Below, one piece after another: positions 1 through 8,134 of a stretch of 44,775 nt of DNA. The notes under the pieces were generated by a model that saw only the letters and a program-made list of their open reading frames with translations, was not told where the DNA came from and did not search any database. The stretch's first letter is position 1; every line of letters starts with the position of its first letter. Made by a program: the position numbers and the translations under genes. This stretch comes from CAYORM01 sp964406375 (GTDB lineage Bacteria; Pseudomonadota; Alphaproteobacteria; DSM-16000; Inquilinaceae): the NCBI GenBank assembly GCA_964406375.1, contig CAYORM010000022.1, forward strand, positions 1 through 44,775, written 5' to 3'.

Positions 1-516
1 CGGCTCGTTGATGATGCGCAGCACCTCGAGGCCCGCGATCTTGCCCGCGTCCTTCGTCGCCTGGCGCTGGGCGTCGTTGAAATAGGCCGGCACCGTGATG
101 ACCGCCTGCGTCACCGGCTCGCCCAGATAGTTCTCGGCCGTTTCCTTCATCTTCTGCAGGATGAAGGCGCTGATCTGGCTCGGGCTGTAATCGTTGCCCT
201 GGGCGCGGACCCAGGCGTCGCCGTTCTTCGCCTTGGTGATCTCATAGGGCACCATCTTGATGTCCTTCTGAGTCATCGGATCGTCAAAGGTGCGGCCGAT
301 CAGGCGCTTGATCGCGAAAAGGGTATTCTTGGGGTTGGTGATCGCCTGCCGCTTCGCCGCCTGGCCGACAAGACGCTCCCCGTCATTGGTGAAAGCGACC
401 ATCGAAGGGGTCGTTCGCGCGCCCTCCGCATTTTCGACGACCTTGGGTTGGGATCCTTCCATGACGGCGACGCAGGAGTTCGTCGTGCCGAGGTCGATAC
501 CGATCACTTTTGCCAT
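1..516 (-). CDS. dnaK: Chaperone DnaK (Hsp70), N-terminal part, cut by window edge
   Basis: Cytoplasmic ATP-dependent Hsp70 chaperone that works with DnaJ and GrpE. Reading the minus strand from the ATG at 516-514 gives 172 residues without a stop up to base 1. They begin MAKVIGIDLGTTNSCVAVME, the Hsp70 phosphate-binding signature, and include VITVPAYFNDAQRQATKDAG, the second ATPase motif. Only about the first quarter of a normal ~640-residue DnaK is present; the rest lies beyond base 1. The start is supported by GAGGA a few bases upstream (minus strand). It is on the same strand as hrcA-grpE but separated from them by a plus-strand copper chaperone gene, so it is a separate transcript, probably from the sigma-32 promoter at 635-663. 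Identification is essentially certain. Confidence 0.98.
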   Translation of the reverse strand, partial: MAKVIGIDLGTTNSCVAVMEGSQPKVVENAEGARTTPSMVAFTNDGERLVGQAAKRQAITNPKNTLFAIKRLIGRTFDDPMTQKDIKMVPYEITKAKNGDAWVRAQGNDYSPSQISAFILQKMKETAENYLGEPVTQAVITVPAYFNDAQRQATKDAGKIAGLEVLRIINEP

Positions 517-634
517 GATGTCCTCATTGTCTTCAGCAGATCCGTCAGGCCGCATCATACGCACCCGCGCGAATCCCCGGGATCATATTTTCATTAATAT
601 CTCACACGCTGGTAAAGTCCCGCGCTCACGGGTT

Positions 635-663
635 ATATAGGGGGCGGTTTCTGGGGCCGCAAG
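635..663 (-). promoter_or_regulatory. Probable sigma-32 (RpoH) heat-shock promoter of dnaK
   Basis: On the minus strand CTTG (663-660), 18 bases, then CCTATAT (641-635). This fits the alphaproteobacterial RpoH pattern CTTG-N17/18-CYTATNT in every defined position. Predicted transcription start is near 628, giving a leader of about 110 nt before the dnaK ATG. No CIRCE inverted repeat is visible here. Confidence 0.75.
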
Positions 664-776
664 CCGCTCGCCCGGTGGAAACACAAAAAAGCTCCGGTCC
701 GGATGCGCGTGGCGAGCCCCGGGGTTCGTGCCCGCAAACCGCCCGGTCTTCGCGCTCTTGTAAGGGAGTTCGCCAC

Positions 777-1286
777 ATGCCCGCTCGTCTTCCCTCCCGC
801 CTCGGCCCGTTCGCGCGCTTCATGGCCGCGCTCATGTTCATCCTCGGCTGCGCCGCCGTGCCTGCGGCGGCGGAAGAATCAGCCGATGGGGCGAGGACGG
901 GAGCGATCACGGTGAGCGAGCCCTGGATCCGCGCGCCCCTGCTTCCCGGCCGTCCCGCTGCGGCCTATTTCGTGATCGAGAACGGCGGCGCGGCGGACCG
1001 CCTTCTGGAAGTGCGGACCGAAGCCGCGGGACGGGTCGAGATCCATAGCCATGTGGAGGAAAACGGCGTCATGAAGATGCGCCGCCAACCCGCCCTCGAG
1101 GTGCCGGCGGAGGCGAAGGCGGTGCTTGAACCCCGCGGCGACCATATCATGCTGTTCGATCCCGCGCCGTCGCTCAAGGCGGGTGCGGAAGTGGAACTCA
1201 CCCTCGTCTTCGAGCAGGCGGGGGAGATCGCCGTCATGGCCCCGGTCTACAGCCTGAGAGCGGAACCGGCGCACGATCACCAGTAG
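777..1286 (+). CDS. Periplasmic copper chaperone, PCu(A)C family
   Basis: Predicted exported copper chaperone of the PCu(A)C (DUF461) family, which delivers Cu(I) to the CuA site of cytochrome c oxidase in the periplasm. The 169 residues start with a basic region and a hydrophobic stretch (about residues 14-31) ending in AAA, a plausible signal peptide. The copper motif H-X10-M-X21-H-X-M is complete: His90, Met101, His123, Met125. The start at 777 is chosen because GGGAG lies 8 bases upstream; an upstream in-frame ATG at 675 would add a basic, non-signal-like tail and has no ribosome site. The gene sits alone between grpE (convergent) and dnaK (divergent). The family often lies near Sco or cytochrome oxidase genes, but none is here. 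Confidence 0.9.
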   Translation: MPARLPSRLGPFARFMAALMFILGCAAVPAAAEESADGARTGAITVSEPWIRAPLLPGRPAAAYFVIENGGAADRLLEVRTEAAGRVEIHSHVEENGVMKMRRQPALEVPAEAKAVLEPRGDHIMLFDPAPSLKAGAEVELTLVFEQAGEIAVMAPVYSLRAEPAHDHQ

Positions 1287-1302
1287 CGTGACGCAAAAGA
1301 AC

Positions 1303-1332
1303 AAGGGCCGGACCCGTCAGGATCCGGCCCTT
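1303..1332. terminator. Hairpin terminator between copper chaperone and grpE
   Basis: Perfect 10-bp stem AAGGGCCGGA (1303-1312) / TCCGGCCCTT (1323-1332) with a 10-base loop. It lies between the convergent ends of the copper chaperone gene (1286) and grpE (1360). A-rich sequence precedes it and T/C-rich sequence follows, so it could serve both strands; neither T-tract is strong. Confidence 0.65.
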
Positions 1333-1359
1333 CCTTCATGGGGATTCCGGTAACGCCCG

Positions 1360-1974
1360 TCAGGCGCTGGTGTCGACCCGGTTCTCGCTTTCGGGCTGGA
1401 TGGCGCGGGTGACCCCCACGCGCGCCGCGCGCAGCAGCCGGTCGTTGATGACGTAGCCCGGCTGGATCACCTGAATGACCACCCCCGACGGCTGGTCGGC
1501 CGACGGCACTTCGAACAGGGCCTCGTGAAGATTGTGGTCGAACTTCTCGCCAAGGGGATCGATGCGGCGGATGCCCGCCTTCTCGAAGGCCTTCAGAAGC
1601 TCGCGCTCGATCAGCTCCATGCCGTCGACGAAAACCTTGACGTTCTCGTCGTTGCGCGCGGCATCCGGCAGGCTTTCAAGGGCGCGGCGCAGATTGTCGG
1701 CCACGCCGAGAAGATCCCGGGCGAAGGACGAAATCGCGTATTTCGCCGCATCCTCGCGCTCCCGCTCGGCGCGCTTGCGGAGATTTTCCATCTCGGCCAG
1801 CGTGCGCAGCAGCCGGTCCTTGAGCGCGGCGATTTCCGCCGACTGGTCCGCGGGCTGGGCGGCGGCCTGGTCGCCTTCGGCCGGAGCCGCGGTGCGGCCT
1901 TCCGCCGCGGCCTCCTCCGGCTTCGCGCCCTCGGGATTGTCGGTCTTGTTCTGCTGGTTTTCGTCTTGATTCAT
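1360..1974 (-). CDS. grpE: Nucleotide exchange factor GrpE
   Basis: Cytoplasmic cochaperone that releases ADP from DnaK. The 204 residues have the usual layout: a disordered acidic/Gln/Ala-rich N-terminus (about 1-45), a long coiled-coil helix (about 45-90, with ALKDRLLRTLAEMENLRKR) and a C-terminal beta domain containing GEKFDHNLHEALFEVP and VIQVIQPGYVINDRLLRAARVGV. Length is normal for the family. It begins 27 bases after the hrcA stop on the same strand, so hrcA-grpE form an operon, probably transcribed from the promoter at 3079-3107. A hairpin at 1303-1332 follows it. Confidence 0.98.
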   Translation of the reverse strand: MNQDENQQNKTDNPEGAKPEEAAAEGRTAAPAEGDQAAAQPADQSAEIAALKDRLLRTLAEMENLRKRAEREREDAAKYAISSFARDLLGVADNLRRALESLPDAARNDENVKVFVDGMELIERELLKAFEKAGIRRIDPLGEKFDHNLHEALFEVPSADQPSGVVIQVIQPGYVINDRLLRAARVGVTRAIQPESENRVDTSA

Positions 1975-2001
1975 TGAATAGCCTTTGATGATGCTCTCTG
2001 A

Positions 2002-3042
2002 TTACAAGAAGCGGCCGATGATCTTGGCGGTATAGTCCACCATGGGGATGATGCGGGCATAGTTCAACCGCGTGGGCCCGATCACCCCGATGACGCCGAT
2101 GATCTTCTCCTGCGCGTCCGTATAGGGGGAGACGATCACCGCCGAGCCCGACAGGCTGAACAGGTTGTTCTCCGCGCCGATGAAGATCTTCACGCCGTCG
2201 GCCTGCTTGGCGAGATCAAGAAGACGCAGGAAATCCCGCTTTGTTTCCAGTTCGTCGAACAGGCGCCGCACCCGTTCGAGATCCTCCTGCGCCTGCACGT
2301 CCTCGAGAAGATTGCCCCAGCCGCGGATGATGAGGCCGGTTTCGCCCTCCTGGCCGCCGGTCCAGGTGGCAAGCCCCGCCGCCACCACCTCGCTCGTCAG
2401 GTCGTCGAGGGCGGCCTTCTTCTCCTCAAGCTCCCGCTCGATCACTTCCCGGGCCTCGTCCAGCGTCCGGCCGTTGATCCGGGCGTTCAGGTAGTTGGCG
2501 GCCTGGATCAGCGCCGAGGGCGGAAGCCCCAGGGGCACGTCCATCAGCCGGTTCTCGACGACGCCATCCGAATTGACGAGGACGACAAGGGCGCGCCCCG
2601 GGCTCAGATGCACGAACTCGATGTGGCGCAGGGGCGCGTGGCTTGCCTTCTGGACGGAGACGAGCCCGGCGCAGTGGGACAGGCCCGACAGGGCCTTGGT
2701 CGCCTCGCCCAGCACGTCCTCCATGCGGCGGCCGGCGGCGCGGCACTGCGCCTCGATGTTCTGGCGCTCCGCGGCGCTGAGATCGCCCACCTCCAGCAGG
2801 CCGTCCACGAACATGCGCAGGCCGAGCGCGGTCGGCACGCGGCCCGCCGAGGTATGAGGCGCGGACAACAGGCCCGCTTCCTCGAGATCCGCCATCACGT
2901 TGCGAACGCTGGCCGGCGACAGCCCGACGTTCGGCAACCGGGAAACAGTGCGCGAACCCACCGGGTCGCCCGTCTCGAGATAGGTTTCGACGATCTGCCG
3001 AAAGATATCCCGGGACCGCGTACTCAGTTCTTCAAGCCGCAT
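2002..3042 (-). CDS. hrcA: Heat-inducible transcription repressor HrcA
   Basis: DNA-binding repressor that binds CIRCE elements of class I heat-shock genes and is kept active by GroEL. The 346 residues begin with a winged-helix domain (about 1-80: TRSRDIFRQIVETYLETGDPVGSRTVSR..., then LSPASVRNVMADLEEAGLL and HTSAGRVPTALGLR, all family hallmarks). An effector domain ends in IGVIGVIGPTRLNYARIIPMVDYTA. The reading frame extends further upstream but only MRLEELSTR at 3042 fits the family start; the extra upstream residues are an out-of-family shadow of rph. First gene of hrcA-grpE. No CIRCE sequence is visible anywhere in this window, so its target (usually groESL) is probably elsewhere. Confidence 0.97.
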   Translation of the reverse strand: MRLEELSTRSRDIFRQIVETYLETGDPVGSRTVSRLPNVGLSPASVRNVMADLEEAGLLSAPHTSAGRVPTALGLRMFVDGLLEVGDLSAAERQNIEAQCRAAGRRMEDVLGEATKALSGLSHCAGLVSVQKASHAPLRHIEFVHLSPGRALVVLVNSDGVVENRLMDVPLGLPPSALIQAANYLNARINGRTLDEAREVIERELEEKKAALDDLTSEVVAAGLATWTGGQEGETGLIIRGWGNLLEDVQAQEDLERVRRLFDELETKRDFLRLLDLAKQADGVKIFIGAENNLFSLSGSAVIVSPYTDAQEKIIGVIGVIGPTRLNYARIIPMVDYTAKIIGRFL

Positions 3043-3078
3043 GGCCCTCCGTCTCGCATGCACAGGTTTACTGCCTGC

Positions 3079-3107
3079 AATGTAGTAATGGCGGTATCGA
3101 CCGTCAA
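3079..3107 (-). promoter_or_regulatory. Probable sigma-70-type promoter of hrcA-grpE
   Basis: On the minus strand TTGACG (3107-3102), 17 bases, TACATT (3084-3079). Expected transcription start is about 3072, some 30 bases before the hrcA ATG. An imperfect inverted repeat TACTGCC (3069-3075) / GGCGGTA (3090-3096), one mismatch, covers the -10 region and could be an operator; this is inference. Confidence 0.6.
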
Positions 3108-3210
3108 TGAAGGACGGGGCGGGCGGCGCGCCCCGCGCCTTCATGTGGACGCCGCCCGCGGGGCAGGGTAGATAGGGCGCAAGACAGGACATCAGGAAAG
3201 GAACGGCACC

Positions 3211-3930
3211 ATGCGTCCATCGGGGCGGACCACCGATCAGCTCAGGCCCATCAGTTTCGAGCTCGGCGTCATACGCCATGCGGAAGGCTCCTGCCTCGTC
3301 AAGTTCGGCGATACCCACGTGATCTGCACCGCAAGCCTCGACGACCGCGTGCCGGCATGGCTCCGCGACCAGCGCAAGGGCTGGATCACCGCCGAATACG
3401 GCATGCTGCCCCGCGCGACCCACAGCCGCACCGACCGCGAGGCGGCGCGCGGCAAGCAGTCGGGCCGCACCCAGGAGATCCAGCGCCTGATCGGCCGCTC
3501 GCTCCGCGCCGTCACTGATCTCGAGCTCATCGGCGAGCGCCAGATCCGCATCGATTGCGACGTGATCCAGGCCGACGGCGGCACCCGCACGGCGGCGATC
3601 ACGGGATCCTATATCGCCCTCCACCAATGCTTTCGCTGGATGATGGAAAAGGGCTTCATCGACGAAATGCCGCTCAAGACCGAGGTCGCCGCCGTATCCT
3701 GCGGCATCGTCAACGGCATGCCGGTCCTCGACCTCGACTATGACGAGGACAGCACGGCGGAGGTGGACGCCAATTTCGTCATCGCCGGCGACGGCCGCAT
3801 CTGCGAGATCCAGGGCACGGCGGAAGCGGCGCCCTTCACGGAGGAGCAGTTCCTCCGTCTCCTGCGCCTCGCCCAGATCGGCACCCGCGAGCTTTTCCGC
3901 CTGCAGCGGGAAGCGCTGGGTCTCCGCTGA
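3211..3930 (+). CDS. rph: Ribonuclease PH
   Basis: Phosphorolytic 3'-to-5' exoribonuclease that trims tRNA 3' ends, acting as a hexamer in the cytoplasm. The 239 residues show the family start MRPSGRTTDQLRPI, the arginine-rich RTQEIQRLIGRSLRAV and the conserved DCDVIQADGGTRTAAITG. Length is typical (about 238-240). AGGAAAGGA lies just upstream of the ATG at 3211. Divergent from hrcA, with 168 bases between the two starts, and 17 bases before rdgB on the same strand, the usual alphaproteobacterial order hrcA | rph-rdgB-hemW. Confidence 0.98.
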   Translation: MRPSGRTTDQLRPISFELGVIRHAEGSCLVKFGDTHVICTASLDDRVPAWLRDQRKGWITAEYGMLPRATHSRTDREAARGKQSGRTQEIQRLIGRSLRAVTDLELIGERQIRIDCDVIQADGGTRTAAITGSYIALHQCFRWMMEKGFIDEMPLKTEVAAVSCGIVNGMPVLDLDYDEDSTAEVDANFVIAGDGRICEIQGTAEAAPFTEEQFLRLLRLAQIGTRELFRLQREALGLR

Positions 3931-3947
3931 GGCCGGGGGAGAGGAGG

Positions 3948-4565
3948 ATGGCGGCGCGCAAGTTCACCGGCGACCGGCTTCTGGTTGCAAGCCACAATGC
4001 GGGAAAGGTGCGGGAGATCGGCGATCTCCTCCGCCCGCTCGGGATCGCGGCGGTGTCCGCCGCCGAACTCGGCCTTCCCGAGCCCGAGGAGACGGGCACG
4101 AGCTTCGCCGAGAATGCGGAGCTAAAGGCGCTCGCCGCCGCCCGCGCGGCGCAGATCCCGGCGCTCAGCGACGATTCGGGGCTGAGTGTTGCGGCGCTCG
4201 ACGGCGCGCCCGGGATCTATTCGGCGCGCTGGGCGGAAACGCCCGGGGGCCGCGACTTCGCCCACGCCATGAAGCGGGTGGAGCAGGCCCTGGCCGAGCG
4301 CGGCGCCGCCGACCGCAGCGCGGCCTTCATCTGCGCCCTCTCCCTCGCCTGGCCGGACGGCCATGTGGAGACCTTCATCGGCAAGGTGCAGGGCGCATTG
4401 ACCTTCCCGCCGCGCGGCTTGCACGGCTTCGGCTACGACCCCATCTTTGTGCCCGATGGCCATACGCAAACCTTCGGAGAGATGCTGCCGGACGCCAAGC
4501 ACCGGATCAGCCACCGCGCTGACGCCTTCCGGCAGTTGCTCCATGCCTGCTTCGACGCCAGCTGA
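3948..4565 (+). CDS. rdgB: XTP/dITP pyrophosphatase (RdgB/HAM1)
   Basis: House-cleaning nucleotide phosphatase that hydrolyses XTP, dITP and ITP to monophosphates, keeping deaminated purines out of nucleic acids. The 205 residues contain the substrate motif SHNAGKVREI near the start, the metal/catalytic segment SDDSGLSVAALDGAPGIYSARWA (about 78-98) and the base-specificity motif GFGYDPIFVP followed by TFGEM. Length is normal. It follows rph by 17 bases, and its 3' end overlaps the start of hemW by 23 bases, so the three genes are likely co-transcribed. Confidence 0.97.
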   Translation: MAARKFTGDRLLVASHNAGKVREIGDLLRPLGIAAVSAAELGLPEPEETGTSFAENAELKALAAARAAQIPALSDDSGLSVAALDGAPGIYSARWAETPGGRDFAHAMKRVEQALAERGAADRSAAFICALSLAWPDGHVETFIGKVQGALTFPPRGLHGFGYDPIFVPDGHTQTFGEMLPDAKHRISHRADAFRQLLHACFDAS

Positions 4566-5736
4566 GGCCGCAATACCGGAGCGGCAGCCGCTGGGCATTT
4601 ATGTCCATTGGCCGTTCTGCCTGTCCAAATGCCCCTATTGCGACTTCAACAGCCATGTGCGGAGCAGCATCGACGAGGGGCGGTGGCAGCGGGCGCTGCT
4701 GGCCGAGCTCGATCATTTCGCGGCGGAACTTCGCGATCAGCCGCGGGAGGTGGTGAGCGTCTTCTTCGGCGGCGGCACGCCGTCCCTGATGCCGCCCGCG
4801 ATCACCGCCGCGATCCTCGACCGCATCGCCGCCCGCTGGCCCCTTTCACCGGACCTCGAGGTCACCCTTGAAGCCAATCCCACGAGCGTCGAGGCGGGCC
4901 GGTTCGAAGGTTTCCGGGCCGCGGGCGTCAACCGCCTGTCCCTCGGCGTCCAGTCGCTCAATGACGCGGAGCTCAGGTTCCTCGGCCGCGGCCATTCGGC
5001 GGCGGAAGCGAAGGCGGCGATCCGGCTCGCTCACCGTCATTTCAGGCGGGTCAATTTCGATCTGATCTATGCCCGGCCCAACCAGACCGTCGCAGACTGG
5101 CGGGCGGAGCTTGGGGAGGCGATCGCGCTCACCGTGGGACATCTTTCCCTCTACCAGCTCACGATCGAGGAGGGGACGGCCTTCCACAACATCTACCGCC
5201 GCGGCGGGTTCCGGCTTCCCGACGAGGAGACGGCGGCGGCGCTCTATGACGCAACGCAGGAGGTCTGCGAGGCCGCGGGGCTTCCGGCCTACGAGGTGTC
5301 GAACCACGCGGCGCCGGGCGAGGAATGCCGCCACAATCTCGTCTACTGGCGCTATGACGATTATCTCGGGATCGGCCCCGGCGCCCACGGTCGCATCACT
5401 TGTGGCGAAAAGGCGGTGGCGACGGCCCAGCTCCGCAAGCCCGAACTGTGGCTCGGCGCCGTCGAGCGCGACGGTCACGGCAGCGAAAGCCGGGAGCCCA
5501 TCGATCCCGCCGACCGGGCGGCGGAAATGCTGATGATGGGGCTACGCCTCAGGGAAGGCGTGGATCGTCGCCGCTTCGCCCGCCGCATCGGGCGGGATCT
5601 CGAAGCCTTCGTCGCGCCCGACTTGCGGCAGGCGCTTGTGGCCGACGGCTATCTGGCGGAGGACGGGGGGCGCCTGCGGGTGACGCGACAAGGCATGCCC
5701 GTCCTCAATCACCTATTGGGGAAGCTCCTCGTCTGA
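4543..5736 (+). CDS. hemW: Radical SAM heme chaperone HemW
   Basis: HemW-type radical SAM protein, formerly called oxygen-independent coproporphyrinogen oxidase-like, thought to bind heme and insert it into target enzymes. The iron-sulfur motif CX3CX2C is Cys26, Cys30, Cys33 (CLSKCPYC), followed by FFGGGTPSLM, the SAM-binding segment, and LSLGVQS. It lacks the N-terminal extension of HemN, and the 397-residue length fits HemW. The start at 4543 is chosen because family members begin shortly before GIYVHWPFC; it overlaps the rdgB end by 23 bases. Its 3' end overlaps the convergent LppC gene by 24 bases. Confidence 0.93.
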   Translation: MPASTPAEAAIPERQPLGIYVHWPFCLSKCPYCDFNSHVRSSIDEGRWQRALLAELDHFAAELRDQPREVVSVFFGGGTPSLMPPAITAAILDRIAARWPLSPDLEVTLEANPTSVEAGRFEGFRAAGVNRLSLGVQSLNDAELRFLGRGHSAAEAKAAIRLAHRHFRRVNFDLIYARPNQTVADWRAELGEAIALTVGHLSLYQLTIEEGTAFHNIYRRGGFRLPDEETAAALYDATQEVCEAAGLPAYEVSNHAAPGEECRHNLVYWRYDDYLGIGPGAHGRITCGEKAVATAQLRKPELWLGAVERDGHGSESREPIDPADRAAEMLMMGLRLREGVDRRRFARRIGRDLEAFVAPDLRQALVADGYLAEDGGRLRVTRQGMPVLNHLLGKLLV

Positions 5737-7062
5737 GGGCTCGTCGATGAAGGATCTGGGCGCGGGGCTCAGGGTGCTGAAGCCGCGCCGGGTCACCCCC
5801 ATCACCACGAGGCCGCGCTCGGTCTCGCCGTTCTCGCGGAAGCGGAAGATGCCGTCGATCCCCTCGAAGCCGTTGGGATCGGTCAGCACGTCGGGCGCGA
5901 AGGGCGGCATCTCGCCGGAGCGGATGAGGCTTGCGACGAGCGCCACGGCGTCATAGCCCAGGGTCGCGATTCGCGGCGCTTCCCGGCCGTAGAGACTGCG
6001 ATAGCGCTCGGCAAAGGCCGTCGCCCGGTCCTGGGGCGGCGCCGCGAACCAGCCGCCGATCAATTGCGGCTCGCGCACGATCGAGGGATCGTTCCACAGA
6101 CCGGTGCCGAGGAACTGCACCTCCTTGGGATCCACCTCGTAATAGGGGAGAAGCGGGGCGAGAACGCGGAGGAGCGACGCCCCCTCGGCGATCATGATGG
6201 CGTCATAAGGCACGCTGCCCAGGGCCTCCAGCGACTTCAGGCGGTCGAGCAGCTCTTCCGCGAGATCGTCCTCCCCGAGCGAGCGCAGGAAGGCGCGCTC
6301 CTGCTCCAGGGCGCGCTTGCGCTCGTCATAGCGGGTGATCTGGCGCACGGGATCGAAGAGCTGGGTGGTATCCGGCGGATAATGGACGATGTCGGCGACC
6401 TCCGCCCCGGCTTCCTCGACGGCGCGGGCGAACGCCCGGGCCACGGTCGCGCCATAGGGCGTCTGGGGCACGAGGGCTGCGAAGCTCTTGTGGCCGCGGG
6501 ATGCGGCATAGCGCACGACCCGCCGCACCTCCTCCTCGGGCGCGAAGCTCAGAAGATGGACGCCCCGGCCCGCGACGCTGCGGTCGGTCGAAAAGGCGAT
6601 CACATTGATCCCCTGTTCCTCGGCGACGGGGGCGACGCTCCGCACTTCGGCCGCAAGAAGCGGGCCGATGATGACCCTGACGCCGTCGGCCACCAGCTGC
6701 TGCGCCGCATGCTCCGCGCCGAGCGCCGTGCCCTGGGTATCGCGGGGGACGAGCACCAGACGGCGGTCGCCGGTGTCGAAGACCGCAAGGCTCGCGGCGT
6801 TGAGCAGCGCCTCGCCCACATCCGCATACTGGCCGGACAACGGCAGGAGCACGCCGATCTTCACGTCCTCGGCCAGGGGCGGGGCCTTCGCCTCGGGCTC
6901 GATCGGGCGGGGCGCTTCGCGCACCGGCTCGGGCGCTTGCGGCCGCTCGGGCCCGGTGGCGCAGGCGGACAACAGCGCGAGGCAGGCGATCGCAAGCCAT
7001 GTGAAGGGGCGCGAGACAAGCGCGCGCCATTGCCCGGTCCGGTCGATCATGAGGTTGGTCAT
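5713..7062 (-). CDS. Penicillin-binding protein activator-type lipoprotein (LppC/LpoA family)
   Basis: Predicted outer-membrane or periplasmic lipoprotein with a periplasmic-binding-protein (type 1) fold, related to LpoA, which activates peptidoglycan synthase PBP1A. The 449 residues carry a signal peptide with lipobox LLSAC (lipidated Cys34), a Pro/Glu-rich linker (about 38-62), then KIGVLLPLSGQYADVGEALLNAA, the usual start of the ligand-binding fold, and LGYDAVALVASLIRSG near the end. The E. coli-type TPR domain is absent, as is normal in alphaproteobacteria, so its PBP partner is not certain. Start taken at ATG 7062; 7050 is an alternative. It is divergent from rsmI, a common alphaproteobacterial arrangement. 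Confidence 0.88.
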   Translation of the reverse strand: MTNLMIDRTGQWRALVSRPFTWLAIACLALLSACATGPERPQAPEPVREAPRPIEPEAKAPPLAEDVKIGVLLPLSGQYADVGEALLNAASLAVFDTGDRRLVLVPRDTQGTALGAEHAAQQLVADGVRVIIGPLLAAEVRSVAPVAEEQGINVIAFSTDRSVAGRGVHLLSFAPEEEVRRVVRYAASRGHKSFAALVPQTPYGATVARAFARAVEEAGAEVADIVHYPPDTTQLFDPVRQITRYDERKRALEQERAFLRSLGEDDLAEELLDRLKSLEALGSVPYDAIMIAEGASLLRVLAPLLPYYEVDPKEVQFLGTGLWNDPSIVREPQLIGGWFAAPPQDRATAFAERYRSLYGREAPRIATLGYDAVALVASLIRSGEMPPFAPDVLTDPNGFEGIDGIFRFRENGETERGLVVMGVTRRGFSTLSPAPRSFIDEPSDEELPQ

Positions 7063-7228
7063 GGCGTTGGGCCGTATCCCTTGTGATCTGCGCCCCCTTT
7101 CAGGCAAGCGCGGTGAAGTGCTACATCTGAATCGCGGCCCAAATATGACTCACGCGACGCCGGAACGCCATCCCGCGGCCTGTCGCGATGGTCCGGGCCC
7201 CCGGGATCACCGGCAGAGGAGAAGTATA

Positions 7229-8134
7229 CTGAAGCCTTCGAGCCACTCAACAGCGCCTGCCGAAGCAAGCCGCTGGCGCGATGCGGGGACGCCGCAGCAA
7301 TTCGCGCCGGGGCTCTATCTCGTCGCAACGCCCATCGGCAATCTGCGGGACATCACCCTTCGCGCCCTCGATCTGCTGTCCGTCGCCGATCGCATCCTGT
7401 GCGAGGACACGCGGGTGACGGCCAAACTCCTGCAGCATTATGGCATATCGCGGCCGACCACGAGCTATCACGAGCACAATGCCGAACGCATGCTGCCCCG
7501 GGTGATGGAGCATCTGGCGGCGGGCGAGACCGTGGCGCTCGTGAGTGATGCCGGAACGCCCCTTGTGTCCGATCCTGGATATCGCCTCGTCCGCGCGGCG
7601 GTGGAGCGGGGGCTGATGGTGACGGCGCTTCCGGGGCCGAGCGCGGCGCTTGCCGCCCTTTCGGTCGCGGGTCTTCCCACCGACCGCTTCCTGTTCGCGG
7701 GCTTCCCGCCCCAGAAGTCGGCGGCGAGGCGGCGCTTCTTCGAGGAGTTCCGGGCGACTTCCGCGACCCTCATCTTCTATGAATCCCCCCACCGGCTGCA
7801 GCCGTCGCTCAAGGATGCGGCGGAAACGCTCGGCGACCGGCCTGCCGCCATCTGCCGGGAACTCACCAAGAAGTTCGAGGAGGTGCGGCGGGGGACGCTC
7901 GGCGCGCTCGCCCGGATCTATGGGGAGGAAGAAAGCGTGAAGGGCGAGATCGTGCTGATCGTCGGCCCGCCAGGCGATCCGGCCCCCGCGGAAGAGGCGG
8001 ACATCGACGCCCTGTTGCGGGACGCCATGTCGCGCTTGTCGCTCAAGGAGGCCGCGGCGGCGGTGGCGGCGGCGACGGGGGCGCCGAAGCGCGCGGTCTA
8101 TGCCCGGGCGCTCGCCCTCAAGGAGGGCGCGTGA
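7229..8134 (+). CDS. rsmI: 16S rRNA (cytidine-1402-2'-O)-methyltransferase RsmI, probable CTG start
   Basis: SAM-dependent methyltransferase that 2'-O-methylates C1402 in the decoding centre of 16S rRNA. Family motifs are plain: LYLVATPIGNLRDITLRAL, ILCEDTRVTAKLL, LVSDAGTPLVSDPGYRLV, FYESPHRL and a C-terminal helical region. The start is unusual. AGAGGAG (7215-7221) lies 7 bases before an in-frame CTG at 7229, giving 301 residues, the normal length. The nearest upstream ATG (7145) has no ribosome site and would add a 28-residue Arg/His/Pro-rich tail unlike the family. Followed by yraN with a GTGA overlap, as in many alphaproteobacteria. Function is secure; the start codon is inferred. Confidence 0.95.
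   Translation: MKPSSHSTAPAEASRWRDAGTPQQFAPGLYLVATPIGNLRDITLRALDLLSVADRILCEDTRVTAKLLQHYGISRPTTSYHEHNAERMLPRVMEHLAAGETVALVSDAGTPLVSDPGYRLVRAAVERGLMVTALPGPSAALAALSVAGLPTDRFLFAGFPPQKSAARRRFFEEFRATSATLIFYESPHRLQPSLKDAAETLGDRPAAICRELTKKFEEVRRGTLGALARIYGEEESVKGEIVLIVGPPGDPAPAEEADIDALLRDAMSRLSLKEAAAAVAAATGAPKRAVYARALALKEGA

Noticed and set aside
517..3210. Search for CIRCE near dnaK, grpE and hrcA
   Set aside because: No TTAGCACTC-N9-GAGTGCTAA or near match on either strand in these gaps.
3043..3627. Upstream extension of HrcA to 541 residues
   Set aside because: The extra part is antisense to rph and has no family similarity; the true start MRLEELSTR is at 3042.
7145..7228. N-terminal extension of RsmI from ATG 7145
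   Set aside because: No ribosome site before 7145; the extra residues are Arg/His/Pro-rich and unlike the family. CTG at 7229 has a strong site and gives the normal length.
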